Shown here: positions 1 through 12,210 of the stretch, one piece after another | How the letters are laid out: every line of letters starts with the position of its first letter | How positions within the stretch are numbered: the first letter of the stretch is position 1 | Assembly: GCA_027943335.1 (NCBI GenBank) | Contig: BSBK01001576.1 | Location: forward strand, 186,001-250,000 | Length of the DNA stretch: 64,000 nucleotides | Source: Chamaecyparis obtusa | Lineage: Eukaryota > Streptophyta > Pinopsida > Cupressales > Cupressaceae | Direction: 5' to 3' | Notes under the pieces: model-generated | What the model saw: only the letters and a program-made list of their open reading frames with translations | Database searches by the model: none | What the model was told of the DNA's origin: nothing | Translations under genes and position numbers: made by a program

Positions 1-2530
1 ACAATGAATCCAATGAATGACCTGGGCCCTTGATGCGGATCATGACAGAAAAACCTCAATTTTTTTGTCGATGATCGCATCAAGGGCCAAGATCACCCAT
101 CATATAAACAAGGGGACATCCAGATGGTGCAGCATCAATGACAATCATGAAAATAGATCATGGAAGCAGAGGAGAAACATGAAGTGCAAATGGTAGAGTG
201 ATTACAGGGCATTGTAAAACAAGGTACAAACATGAGCATGACATCTTCCAAGAATATCAAATAAATATCATTAAGCACAATGAATCACTACCAAACAGAG
301 AAGTGGGAATACAAAATCAGCATGACAAAGAATAGGGTACACAATCTGCATTCTAAGGAGAGGTACATTATAGCATAAGTATGTTTCAGATCTACATTCA
401 AATATTGATGCTGTAGCATGAGCATATTCAGATCTACATGATGAACCTAACCAAAGGGGCACAATTATTGGACCAATCACACAATTTAGCATATGCACCA
501 GTAGATACTAAGAGGTTCAGAATAGGGGAAAACATGAAAATACAAGGCAGAGATCAACATTTTGCAACATAAATGTTTTCAAATATACAGCTGAAGCACT
601 CTAGCAATCAAATTCATGGATATATCAAAATGACCATATTAATGCTAATTGTTCATTTGTTCCGGGCCTAATGATCATTTTTAGGAATAATGATGTTCAC
701 CCATAGCCCATATCAAAATCATAATGAGACGAAGAAGCAACCGGATGGCATAGTATCATTTGGAACAATGAGTAATAAGATGCAGTCTAACTGTAGAAAC
801 AACACCAATATTCATTCTACACTGGGGTCATTTTGCATGCAATAGACAAATGGTACATTGAAATCATGCCAATGAATGAATCAATTAGCAGAGCAGTAAG
901 GCCAAGTGCATGGGTTCCATCAATGAATAGATGCTAGCAAATGATGATGCTTACCTGCAGCCCATAGTGAAGATCAGCAATAGGATTCAACTCATCAAAT
1001 ATGTGGAACATTAAACAATCAAGAACCCTCAGATCTAAAGCATTGTGCAAAAGGATATGATAAGTTGTAGGCCAATTATCATGCAACAGTCATATACAAG
1101 CAATAATGGATGGTGCCATCAAAAGAAGCGAATATGGAGTATTAATGTATGAATCACTAGTGTGTTGTAATAACAGTGACCTCCAAAGAGAAACAAATGA
1201 ATAATGATGCTTGCTCATGGCCCATGGAGAATCAATAACATGCCAGAGAATAATGAAGTCATACGCTCATGGGCCTTAAGCATCCAGAGGACATGAGCTT
1301 CTAATGCAGGGAACATCACACAATAAACCAAGTTGCTGAGAGATTCAAAACAAAAGATGCGAATAAGAAGTGAAATGGCTTATGTTCATAGGGCATTTCA
1401 TAGCAATTAATGTCGATACTTATTGATCCAAAAAACATATTCAGAAGCATCGGTAGCTAAGAACACATCAAAAAAAAGAAGATACATATCGTGCTAAGCC
1501 TGCAGCCTTGTAGTGACAACACGTTAGTATGTAAGATGATTAATGAATGAACAGTTTTGATAGTTCAATGGGGCCAAGAAAATGGAGGATACACAATAGT
1601 ATGATGTTCCAAGCACTCAGAGAAGGCATAAGATGTAACAACATGAAAAACCATCCATCGACATCAAAGCAAGAATAACATGTGAGTTTTGGCTCACAGG
1701 TTAACATCACCATGAAATAGAATGTAGTAAAATAAAAATCACAGTGCCTTAGCAACTCATGGGTTTCACATGATAGTAAAGCTCTATACGGTTCCAACAA
1801 TGATAGTCAAGCATGATAAAAATACCAGAGGCAATAATAACATCATGTCATGCCCTAGCTCGTGAGCCTTAAAAGCTAAACAGAGGCATGAGGGTTCACA
1901 ATTTATCCAGGCAATCAAGAATGTATAACAACAAACACACTAGAAAACTCAAATCAATGATGAAATAGTGAATACAATCCAATTAGTAGTATGTCTCGAT
2001 CCAAAGAGAGTAAATACAATATGCAGAGCATGGAGCTAGACAAAATGCCCCAAAATTCAAACTAGTGCCCTTGCCGATACATGAACAAAAGATACATCAA
2101 ATACAAAAATACCAATTGTGCCTATGATGGTGGAAGGATTGCCATGAAGGTGAGTTAGGAGACAACATCAATTCAAATGAAAATGCAGAGAACCCAATGT
2201 ATAGTGTCATTGATGCTGTGCCCTAATTCAAACAAAAGAAATAAAAACAATTACAAATCCCCACAGTGAATGCACACTTTGAATGCCATATTCATGAGGT
2301 CGAATATGCACTCATAGAAATGCAATATCAATACATAATCAAACACAATAGATGCATATACAGTGCTCTCGAATACACAATATCTTTCAAATGCAAAGCA
2401 ATACCCTAGAAACTGGAACCTAGATTGAATTTCTATCAAACCTACCTCAAAATGCTGATGTTGATGCCATGAATAAGTTGTTTCCAAATCTGAGTCTAGT
2501 GAACTGCCAGAGGGATTGGGAAACTTTCCA
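1..2530. other. Gene-free stretch, no recognised element
   Basis: No open frame here resembles a known protein; the longest are under 90 codons and have atypical, Cys/Leu-rich composition. Short phrases of the type 'gctcatgggcc' or 'agcccatag' recur near 690, 950, 1210, 1265 and 1380, usually beside 'aatgatg' or 'atgctt'. This suggests a very old, decayed repeat. No terminal repeats were found. Confidence 0.5.
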
Positions 2531-4790
2531 TCTGTCCAAAGAGAAAACCCACAATACCAGTGACATAAGGGTTTTGATGAATGGTTGTTGAATTATTTTT
2601 CTCCCCTTTTTTCTTAAGGGTCGAGATTTGTAAGCATGTTATTTATTGCTTTGTATCTAAGGGTAAGCATGGTGGGTTTTGGTGGTCATTAGGTGGGATT
2701 TTAATCCTATGGTTGTATACTATGTTTTGATGGATTTGATTTAATGAATGTGGGTCATCAAATGTGCTTTCCCCTTAATTGGGTTGAGAGTCATTTGTTT
2801 GACTTAGGATTTAAATCCATGTTTTAGCATAGATGGATTTGTGAAAATGAAATGCTCTTAAAATGTGTTTTTCCCCTTTTCTAATATTGGGTTGAGAACT
2901 ATTTTAGGAGGCACATTAAATCCATTTTTTTTTCATAGGGGTCAGTTTTAGAATGTAATAGTCATTGCACATTCTATTGTAAATTTTGATAGTGGTGTTT
3001 ATAAACCATTTTTATAATCTTTTGGTGCATGACTTAGTGGATAGAGTGGTCTTCTTTGACCTTCTATTCTTAGGATCCCACTTTCCTTGCCCCTAGGAAT
3101 CTGGGAGTCTGACATTCAAATTATGATGCAGCCTCATGGGTCCGTTATTGACCTTTTCTATTTTTAGGAGGTAGTGGAATTTGAATACAAATTCCCAGGT
3201 TTTTGTTATATACCTTTCAATTTTGGTGATTGAGGTTAGCTCTTCATTCTTTCTCTCTGATATGAGTGTTGTAGCTCTGAGAGACACAATTGTACTTAGT
3301 TTCTTTTCAGCAATAAAAAATGATCCTTCTTGTTCCCCTACAATTCCAGGTTTGCTTTTGGAATCATATGTAGGATTACTGTGATGTCCTTGTATCCTTA
3401 ATCCGCATGTTGAATCCAAGTTGATGTTCAAGAATTCATCTTAATTCAGTAGTGTGACTTGTGTGCAATCAAGAATATTAGAATTGTGAAGATTTCTTCC
3501 TTTTCTGCATTTCAAGTACCTTGTTTCATTAAGGGTTTAAGAAAGCAGGATTAAGTTGTGAGTCAAGTTTTTGTTTTTTTTATTGTAGTAAACTTATTTC
3601 AGTTGTAAATCTCTTTTCGAATTTGGTGGATCACCTTTTGTTTCATTCAATTTTAGTTGGTTTGTTTTCATGCACTCTCTCCCTTTCCTCCTAAAAGTTA
3701 GTAAGTTTTTCAAGTGATCCAAAGGGAAGCCGACCCTTAATCCAGAGGTCTATTCTCAGATAGGTTACCCACAGCCTTAGAATAGTTCCATGTTTCACAG
3801 GATTGCTGGGTTCAACACTTAGCAAATTGGGTGCAATCCTTAGTGACAACAGGTATATGTTGTTGGATTTTCATTTTTAGATTATAATGACAGCTGTTGT
3901 TTTTAAGGAAATCTATAACTATCCTGTTATAAGGCACATTATCTATTTAGAATACTCATTCGATCATAATTTTTAATCACTTGAATTTATTATGGTCAAA
4001 TCGACATTAAGCATAAATTAAGTAATGTGGGTATATCTTGTTGGATATTCATTTTTAGATTATAATGACAGTTGTTTTTTTAAGGAAATCTTCTTGTAAT
4101 GAGGGGAGGGGATGCATTCAGGATACAGTATATAGATAACCATTTGAAAACTGAAACTAGTAGGAATTTATAATAAGATTGAAAGTATAATGTAATGAAA
4201 AAAGAAGACTATCTTAATCTTCATGTTAGTCTCTCTCTTTGTATCATGTATGGCAAATCAACAACAAGGGGCAGATCAATGCTATTTTATATAATTCCAT
4301 GTTTAGATTCGCAGCCTTGATTATTTAAGGGAGTCTAGTTACCTCAATAATTATAGAGAATTTTGGTGATAGTGGCTTGATAGAATTTTATATTTCATTT
4401 AAGAATATAGGTAGGTGCAAGAAGTTGAGTCCTTAAAAGTAGAATAAATGGAGGTACTTTTTGTGATTTCTATTTCTTTTTACAATTGTTCTAAAATTTT
4501 AAAGCACAAAAGCATTTAATCTTTTAAAATATAGTAATTTAGAATGTTGTACTTTAAGTCTAACTTTCAAATATGTAATTTATTCTAATAGTTAAATATA
4601 TAAATTAATTTTTAATAGACATGTATAAAGCCCACTTTTTTTAAAAGTCACTTTTTGGGACCATACTACATTGTACAACCACCATATCTAATCCAAATAA
4701 ATATTGTTTTTGAATCTTTTTGGGAAAATATGTGTAACATATTAAAGTTTGATGGAGATTTTTTTAAAATAATTTTTTCAAGTATATTTT
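2531..4790. other. AT-rich intergenic DNA
   Basis: No recognisable coding sequence. A 112-codon minus-strand frame (3093-3431) has no motif I know and is probably chance. The only structure noticed is the direct repeat at 3853-4091. Confidence 0.5.
3853..4091 (+). repeat. Direct repeat of about 62 bp
   Basis: 3853-3914 and 4031-4091 are near-identical; both run from a 'gtatat' start through 'catttttagattataatgac' to 'aaggaaatct'. The period is about 178 bp. It could be a local tandem duplication or the edges of a small lost element. Confidence 0.75.
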
Positions 4791-5724
4791 ATCATTATTT
4801 TGTCAACCCTAATTGCTTTTTTGAAAATCAGTCATGTACGACCACCATAATTTGATCTAAACTAATCATTTTTATTTTTTTCATTGTGTAAATAACTGTG
4901 CCTAAATTGATGTCATATAATTTATTTTATAGAAAAATTAAATATTAAAAGTTATTGATAAATACAAAAATCTAATATTTCAAGTTTATGGACTAGTTTC
5001 ATTAAAAGTTAATTAAAAAATAGAAAAAATAATTCAATCCTATAAAATTATATATTTAAAAACTAGACATTTTCATCTATAATAAGTTTTAATCTCATAA
5101 ATTTTTTTTGAAGAGAAAATCATTAGGGGTGTCTAAAATTAGTCTAAAAATAATTTGAATTTGTATCTTAGTTTGCTTGATCGAAGGTAGTAGAAATTTA
5201 AAATTGGAGGCAAATTTTATTTTGTATTAATATTTTATTATTTTTTGTTGGCCCTAATTGCTTTTTTGAAAACCACTTTGTACGACCACCATAAATTGAT
5301 CTAAACTAATCATTTTAATTTTTTTTCATTGTGTAAATAACTGTGTAAATTGATGTCATATAATTTATTTTATAAGAAATTTAAATATTAAAAATTATTG
5401 ATAAAGACAAAAATCTAATATTTCAAGATTTGATCTAAACTAATCATTTTAATTTATTTTTCATTGTGTAAATAACTGTGTAAATTGATGTCATTTAATT
5501 TATTTTATAAGAAATTTAAATATTAAAAATTATTGATATATACAAAAATTTAATATTTCAAGATTATGGACTAGTTTCATTAAAAGTTAATTAAAAAATA
5601 GAAAAAATAATTCAATCCTATTAAATTATATATTTAAAAACTAGATATTTTCATCTATAATGAGTTCTAATCTCATAAATTTTTTTTTGAAGATAAAATC
5701 ATTAGACGTGTCTAAAATTAGTCT
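4791..5724 (+). repeat. Local duplication of a 355-490 bp AT-rich unit
   Basis: The unit at 4791-5145 recurs at 5236-5724. Shared landmarks are 'ccctaattgcttttttgaaa', 'tgtacgaccaccata', 'atggactagtttcattaaaa' and 'tctaaaattagtct', in the same order. The second copy is longer because an internal piece of about 130 bp (about 5299-5425) is itself repeated at about 5430-5555. No coding potential was seen. Confidence 0.85.
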
Positions 5725-6669
5725 TTTCAATGCTAACATTGATACTACCTTGTAGTTGTACGTCCAAGACTAAGGGTTGAATCACCTTGCCTTTCCTCAA
5801 ACTAAATCCAAAGCAAAACAAAATTTTAAATTTATAACATGGGTACTTGTTAAAAAATGGGTGTACCCATTATTTCAAAATAGTAGGGAAAATAAAGAGT
5901 TTCAAAAAATGGGTACACCCAAGGGGCGTGAACCAAATTTTATGTCTTCATTTAATCTTATTGATGAGATCCACTTATGTTCCATTCTATGCCATATTTT
6001 ATCCTTTTCATATGCCTTCATACCCTTTTCATATTCCAATTCCCTAGTATATCACACCATTTTTCCACCTTTATGCTCCATTCCTAGATTTTTTGTTTTG
6101 GCCTATGACCAACCTTTGCCACTAGCCACAAATTAAAAATAACCTTGTTATAACTAAAGTTGAATAGGAAATATAATATTTTTAGTTTCCTACTTCTAAT
6201 GTGGTTGTAAAAAAATGATTTGTATATGGTTCCATGTGATGAAATGGTCAAAGTAATTGAGAAATCATGGAAGAAAAGTAGGAGGCATCCCTTAATAGTG
6301 CAAAATATTGAGGTGAAGGCCAACATTGAAATATCAAATCAAATGTTGATGTATGTGACCATGTAAGACAAGTTTGATGTAACTTGAAGATGCCTTGGTA
6401 GATGTGGATGTTGCAAGAAGGGATGCACTAAGTTTATGTGGCAAGAGTCCACATCGAAATGATGGAAGAAAGAGATGAATGACAAGAAGGTTCTTGTGCA
6501 TAGAATATGACAACAAGGTATGCATTTTCCTTAAATTAGAAAGTTGTAGGATTTAGTTTCTAAAGCTAAAATATAAATTCTCATTAGTAAAGAAAATTGA
6601 ATAATTAATTTTCATATTTTATCACAAAACTATATTAAATATCTTATATATATCGAATCACTAATCCTA
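5725..6669. other. Intergenic DNA, no recognised gene
   Basis: A 119-codon plus-strand frame (5777-6136) and two short minus-strand frames show no known motif. Around 5855-5920 the phrase 'atgggt(g)tacccat' recurs and forms short inverted repeats. Confidence 0.45.
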
Positions 6670-7470
6670 GCTATTGGAATCCTAACACTAAATTAATCTT
6701 AATGAACATACCTCTCATCCTAACCTCAACCATAACACTAATCCTAATCTCATACTTTATCATATAAATATGAACCTAATTAAACCTTAACCCTAATTGA
6801 ATTATAACCCTAATTGAAGTGCAACCTACACCCAAACATAACATAAACCCTAATCCTAACTCTAACCCTAACCCAAAGCTTTATCATAAAATTTAAACAT
6901 TAAATCTAACCCTAAGATTTATCCTATAAGAAAAATCCTAAACTAAACCCAAATTGAATTATAATCCTAATTGAATCATAATCCTAATCAAACCCTTACC
7001 CTAGCTCTAACCAAAACCTTGATCATAACCTTGAGCCCAAGCTTTATATTAGAGCCATAACCCAAACTATAGTTTAACCCTAACCTGAATTGTACCCTAA
7101 CTTTAATTTAACTTAAAATATAACCATGATTAAATCATTACCCTAACCTAGACATAATCCTAAACCATTTTTCAATCCTAACCCTAAGCCCAAGTCTAAA
7201 CTACTTGAATTTCAACTGTAACTCTTATCATAAAATAATTATAACCCTAGACTCAACTAAATATTTATCATAATTAAAATCATTCTAAGTTAAACATTAA
7301 ACCTAAACAAAATATTTATCCTAGAACCCTAACCCTAATCATAACTATAGTTAAATTGGAACCATTATTCAATCCTCAATGAACCTTTTTTGAATCCTAA
7401 ACCTGAATAAACCCTAGCCCTATATTTAAAACCTAACTATAAACTTAATCCTAACCCTAATTAACTAAGC
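6670..7470 (+). repeat. Degenerate telomere-like (CCCTAA)n tract
   Basis: Over about 800 bp the words 'aaccctaa', 'cctaaccctaa' and one-base variants ('aatcctaa', 'aaaccctag') recur dozens of times, all C-rich on this strand. The plant telomere unit is CCCTAAA. No long perfect array is present; units are interrupted and point-mutated. Best read as an old interstitial telomere-like or related satellite tract. Confidence 0.7.
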
Positions 7471-7650
7471 ATGATATAATGTGGTTGGAATTATTTCTTG
7501 TTTTGGATGAAAGATGAGGGACTCACAAAGGATAAGATATTACAAGTTGATTTCATCATGCCTTGCATCATGAAGACATAAAGACTTCTAAGAACTTGGG
7601 GTAGACATAAAGAGAGTAATAAATTGATGATGGGTACTCCCCTTATAAAT

Positions 7651-7681
7651 CACTACTACATTTGGGGCCAAATTTTGATAG
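7651..7681 (+). repeat. Left terminal inverted repeat of the CACTA element
   Basis: Starts CACTACTACATTTGGGGCCA and pairs with 27781-27811 in inverse orientation with four mismatches. A 'tttttgacgg' motif follows directly, resembling the motifs found inside the right end. Confidence 0.65.
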
Positions 7682-8012
7682 AAATTTTTGACGGATAATT
7701 TTTTTATTATGAATTTGGTGTTTTTTTATAATAGGCCTAGATGGTGTCGATATTCCAATGGGTTTTAAATTGACCATCAGAATTCCGATAGGTTCGGGGT
7801 ATAGATGAAAAAAAAGTGAAACACCCAAATCATTTTTATTTCAATTGTAGAGAAAAGGAGCGGGAGAAAACAAGCGGGTGAAAGCTGAGCACGAGAGAAG
7901 GTATGTGATTTCTTCATCTTTGATTGGTATCTATGACAGGCAATGTCTTTCGAGCCTCTGGCATCATATTCAACTACAAATTTCAAATGCATTGCATTTT
8001 ATTTGATCATGA

Positions 8013-8330
8013 ATGCTCTCTGAAATGACCACATTCTACTGGTGCCGTGCCCTAGCTTGTGCTTTATCTCTATTATTTGATGTTATTGGTGCTTGTGCTC
8101 AAGGATATCGATTCACTATTTTGAAATGTTTAGATTCACATTTTTTGATATTATTGGCACGTTTAATGACACCATTGTATATTGCTAAGATGCTCACTGA
8201 AATGACAACATTCTAGTGGTGTCATTCCCTAGCCCATGCTTTAACTCCATTATTTAATGTTATTGGTGCTTGTGCTCAAGGATATCAATTTTTTTGAAAT
8301 GTTGACTGTGGTTATCAAATGGATAGCCTG
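8013..8330 (+). repeat. Tandem duplication with a distant inverted copy
   Basis: A unit of about 180 bp is present twice (about 8025-8135 and 8205-8300), marked by 'attggtgcttgtgctcaagg' in each. The second unit (about 8215-8323) is also present as a reverse complement at 13871-13980. No function recognised. Confidence 0.75.
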
Positions 8331-8929
8331 TGAGCTTCTAGCTAGGCACCATTTGTATTGATAGCTTAGGGCATCAAATGAATTGTATCATTGATACTTG
8401 AAACTTTGTTAAAAGGAAATAGGATAAAGAATGATTTTAATTTATTTTCTCTATTTTGATCCTTAACTGGCTTACAACCCTAGAGAAGTAAATGCAGATT
8501 TATGGATGTAGTTGCAGGATACATAGCAGCCGATAATTCACAAGAAATCCATGCATCCAATTTGAATAGAAATTAATACAAAGAAATAGGGTCCTCCAAT
8601 GGCCCAATCATCTAGACCTTGATTGTCCCCTCAACCAGTGACCCTTCAAAACTGGGTTATCATGCAATCAGTGAGTGATCCTTCATTCTCCTGGTTTGCC
8701 CTACATCCAAACATATTGGAAATACACAATACAATAACAAGTCTTTCACAATCCCCCTTCCCTCAAGGAACATTATCAACCATCCCTATATAGCTCTCTA
8801 CTATCATTCCATCCTATGATGACCATAGTGATGAGTAAAAGTCTACCACTTCCTTGTTAATTGCATCTGATTCCACAACTTGCTGACCAACTTCATTCTT
8901 TATTGAAGCTATTCTATTAATTAATGGTC

Positions 8930-9529
8930 TTTCCTTGACCGAACTATGGAAAAAGATTGTATTGCAATCCTCATCTTTCAACCAATTCTCTCTAGATTTT
9001 TGGCTTCAATATATTTCTTCTCTGGCTAGAATTTCCTCATATTATTGTTACAAGTCCTTTTTAGTTAAGAAATCAATTTTATTCATACCTTCCTGAATCA
9101 CCTTATTTTTTAAAACCTCTAGTTGCTCGTCCAATGTTTTTTTCCACAAATATATCCTTGAAATGAATTTGGTTCCAACACTTCCTCTTATTCTTGATAT
9201 ACTATAATTTTTTGAACAATTGAAACCCCATGTTTCCTTAAATAACAAGTACAATCTTCCAATAGTTTGCCACCATTTTCTAGAATCATTCTTCTCTTAG
9301 CCACATTTTCTCCATCTTCAAAGAACATCAAATCGGTACCAAATCCTTCTACAAAACTAAAGCATCTAGAAAGTGATTCGATCCGGTCATGGGAAGTCTT
9401 TTTTCCTCAAAGATCAAGGGGAGGGATCCCCATTCTCTTTCTAGAAAAATGGTACAATCTCTCTACGATGTGTGAGAATCCATGTCTCCTATTCATCCAT
9501 GTAAACACCCCATTCTTGGTTCTAACTTT
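8930..9529 (-). pseudogene. LINE endonuclease C-terminal part and linker (second LINE copy)
   Basis: Read on the minus strand, this continues an apurinic-type (EEP) endonuclease domain of an L1-like LINE. A 'NGVFTWMN' motif lies at the junction with the solo LTR, followed by an R-x-E-R-L-x-H-F stretch. Downstream (9240 to 8930) is helical linker sequence broken by stops. No reverse transcriptase domain follows, so the copy is truncated or rearranged. It is the continuation of 11035-11560; the solo LTR at 9530-11029 splits it. Confidence 0.7.
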
Positions 9530-9722
9530 TGTATCATCTTAAATGGAAGCACTTCCATGATAAGAGTGTTTATCCCTTTGAGTAAGTGGTCTGGGGTCAT
9601 GTTAAGCACCTTGATTGGGTCTTTTCATGTATCTAGATTTTCCCCCTATTCTGCTTCCTTATGCACCCATTTTTCACTTCATGTCTGCATTTCATAACAT
9701 TCTGGGACAAGATCCTGAGGTT

Positions 9723-9835
9723 TTTGACCAAAAGGTCAAAGTCAACCTTTTGGGGTCAAAGTTTACCTCTATCCTGACCTGGTCAGGATTGACCTCGATC
9801 CTGACCTAGTCAGTTCTAGCCTCATCCTTGACCCC
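9723..9835 (+). promoter_or_regulatory. Cluster of TTGAC (W-box-like) motifs in the LTR U3
   Basis: About six TTGAC/GTCAA cores lie within 115 bp, on both strands, some 200-300 bp upstream of the TATA box. TTGAC[CT] is the core bound by plant WRKY factors. Binding here is inference. Confidence 0.45.
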
Positions 9836-10039
9836 CTGGAAAAATTTCAAGTTTCCTTGATTTCTGGGTGTCGAGTTTTCAGGGATATTTGTTTTCCTGC
9901 CTCTGGGTCGGCCATTTTGGATTTCAGAATGGTAAATCCTCTAATTTCATTTAATCTAGGTATATTTTCTAAAGGTTAGGACCTAATTGGGATTTAATTC
10001 TCCAAGGTGGCCCCTCTAGAGGATTGTGCCCTAGTTCAC

Positions 10040-10047
10040 TATAAAAG
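10040..10047 (+). promoter_or_regulatory. TATA box of the solo LTR
   Basis: TATAAAAG, about 510 bp into the LTR and just before a pyrimidine-rich 'cctctctcatttt' that would lie near the RNA start. The same arrangement occurs in the other family A LTRs. Confidence 0.6.
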
Positions 10048-11034
10048 GAGGCCTTCCTCTCTCATTTTCATCATCAAGTTTTGCAATCTCCTCTCTCAAG
10101 TGCAAGAAAGTGTTCAAGCATTCAAGCAAGCCTTCAAGAATTCAAGTGTTCAAGCATTCATCCATTAAGGAGATCCATTGTTATCCATTGAAGGATTCAA
10201 TCTCTTTGGAGCCCCCTTGAAGATCCATTCTTCTACATCCATCCAAGCCTCCTCATATGCAAAGATCAATTCAAGATTGGTGTTGAAGATCAAATGCCAT
10301 TGATTTGAGACATCCTACATCCATTCTACATCCATTGAAGCAATCCTATTTGTGGATTTGAGGATTCGAATCCTCTATAAGGACTTCAACATAAGCGAGG
10401 TGAATTGTTTCAATTACTTTGTTTATGCACACTACATTTCAATTCAATTTCAAGGTTAATTCCTAAATTGGGGTTTGACCAAGGCAAACCCCCCATACAA
10501 ACAAAAACTCTCTTTTTCTTGTAGGTATAGGTGTGGAATTTTGGATCTGAGAGTGGATTTGGATACCCTTTTCGATGAACTTCCAAGATCTGTGAACAAA
10601 GTTAGAATCGACCTTCAAACAAAGAATGTGGCCTTTGACCTGTTATGAGGGTCAAAGACTACCTACTGGTGGAAAGACAAAAGATTTTTTGGTTTTCTTC
10701 ATCTCAACATTTCCAGTATGAAACAGGTTGCAGAATTATCTGAAAGTACACACAGACATTAGAAATTGGCATTTTCCATATTTTCCCTAATTTGAGGTTA
10801 GTACTTGTATTTCAATTATTTTAGATTCCAAGCACAATTCTACCATAGGGAAATATAGGGTTTTTCTCTCTCTTTCATATTCTCCATAGATTGATTCGAT
10901 TGTGCATTAACCTTTTGGTTGATCAAATTGGATCTCTCCTTTGGGAATTTGGATTTAGGAGTGGATCTCATATTTCCCTCATACATCATACATATTTGAA
11001 TAGGTGTGATTCCATTTTACCCCTATTCAACTTC

Positions 11035-11560
11035 CCACAATCCATTTTTGGTGACAAAGATCTGAAAATCAAATTGGATCTTGCTCATAGTCCCCTTGCT
11101 CCCTTTCTTATCAGCCATATCCAATATTTCATTGAAGTCACAGCCAAGAATGAAGGTCACTTTACCCATACCATTCATGGATTATGAAATGTTGTTCCAA
11201 ACTTCCTTCTTCTCTTCTATTTTAATCAGACCATAAACATTAAACAAAAACACTAAGATCTGCAAGTGCAAAATACTTACCTTCACTAGAACTTTCCAAC
11301 TCCTTGTTTGTGATATACCTTCCACTTGTACCATTCTCAGATTCCAAAGAACTCCCAATCCTCCTCAGGCCCCATATGAACTTAAGAAACACCCCGACCA
11401 TCTCTAATGATCTCCTAAAAACTTTTTTGTTGCTTCTTGTTCTAGTTTAGTTTCTATTAAACATACTACATCAGGTTTTGTCTCAAAATAATTTTTGATT
11501 AAACATCTCTAGTTAGGGGCATTGCAACCCCTGAAATTCCATGTTATGAGCTTCATTTCT
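11035..11560 (-). pseudogene. LINE endonuclease N-terminal part (second LINE copy)
   Basis: Minus-strand translation gives a typical plant L1 endonuclease start ('WNFRGC', then 'KPDVVCLIETKLEQEA'). A central 'VFLFNVYG' strand and 'FILGCDFNEIL' follow, which match EEP motifs (GDFN). Several stops and shifts break it. It ends at the solo LTR target site and resumes beyond it at 9529. Confidence 0.75.
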
Positions 11561-12210
11561 TTCCAAGAGAGAACAAGTCTCTCCCAGATCTTAACTTTCT
11601 CTGGTCTTTTCTATTCTCAACATATTCCAATAAGGACTGAATAATCTTCCTCCCTCTCATCCTCTTTCCTCCCGTATTTATCTTTTTGGACTTAGATTTA
11701 TTTTTCTTGATTGTTCTATTTTCCAAAATTCCTTCCCCATCTCTCAAGAAAAATTCATCTTATGCCCCTCCTTGATTAAGACCCCCCTCATCCTCAACAT
11801 GGTCTTCATCACCTATAGTCTTGATTTCACGGATAGGGGACATGTAAATATCTTTAAATACTTCTTCTACCACAATTTCACCTTTAAAATTATGCTCCTC
11901 CTAATCCATCTTCTTGATCTTCCTGGCTAAAGAGAATTAATCCTCCCCATTCTCTAGTCTTTCATCCCTCTCTTCCACACTCACTTATATTACTAATATA
12001 TCTATTCCTTTTTTAACTTAAGCTTGTGGAGTAAATGTGTTCAGAATTGAGTCTATTGTATTATGCTCTATTTCCTCTATGATATTTCTAGAATCTCCAC
12101 TATTCCTATCCTTACCAACAATCCCTTGTTTTTGGGTGTTAATGGATAAGGCTATTTCTTCCCCTACATCCTCTGGCATACACAAGGAAAAGAAAAGAGA
12201 TAACATGAGA
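11553..12210 (-). pseudogene. Probable LINE ORF1 C-terminal remnant
   Basis: Minus-strand frames just upstream of the endonuclease encode Lys/Arg-rich low-complexity sequence ('KKNKSKSKKINTGGKRMRG') and an acidic segment at 12018-12206. Position and composition match the ORF1 tail of plant LINEs such as the copy at 42569-43144. No zinc knuckle could be read, so the assignment rests mainly on context. Confidence 0.4.

Larger units (their letters stand above)
9530..11029 (+). mobile_element. Solo LTR of retrotransposon family A
   Basis: Begins TGTATCATCTT and ends CTATTCA, the same ends as the LTRs of A1 and A2, over 1500 bp. Flanks ACTTT (9525-9529) and ACTTC (11030-11034) form a 5-bp target duplication with one change. 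No internal region is present, as after unequal recombination between two LTRs. With the LTR and one target copy removed, the LINE endonuclease frame runs through the site without a shift, which dates the insertion after the LINE. Confidence 0.9.

Noticed and set aside
3093..3431. 112-codon minus-strand frame as a small gene
   Set aside because: No motif, no supporting context, and it overlaps another chance frame on the plus strand.
9530..11029. First LTR-like block as part of a full element
   Set aside because: No gag or second LTR flanks it; target copies sit directly at both ends and the host LINE frame resumes, so it is a solo LTR.
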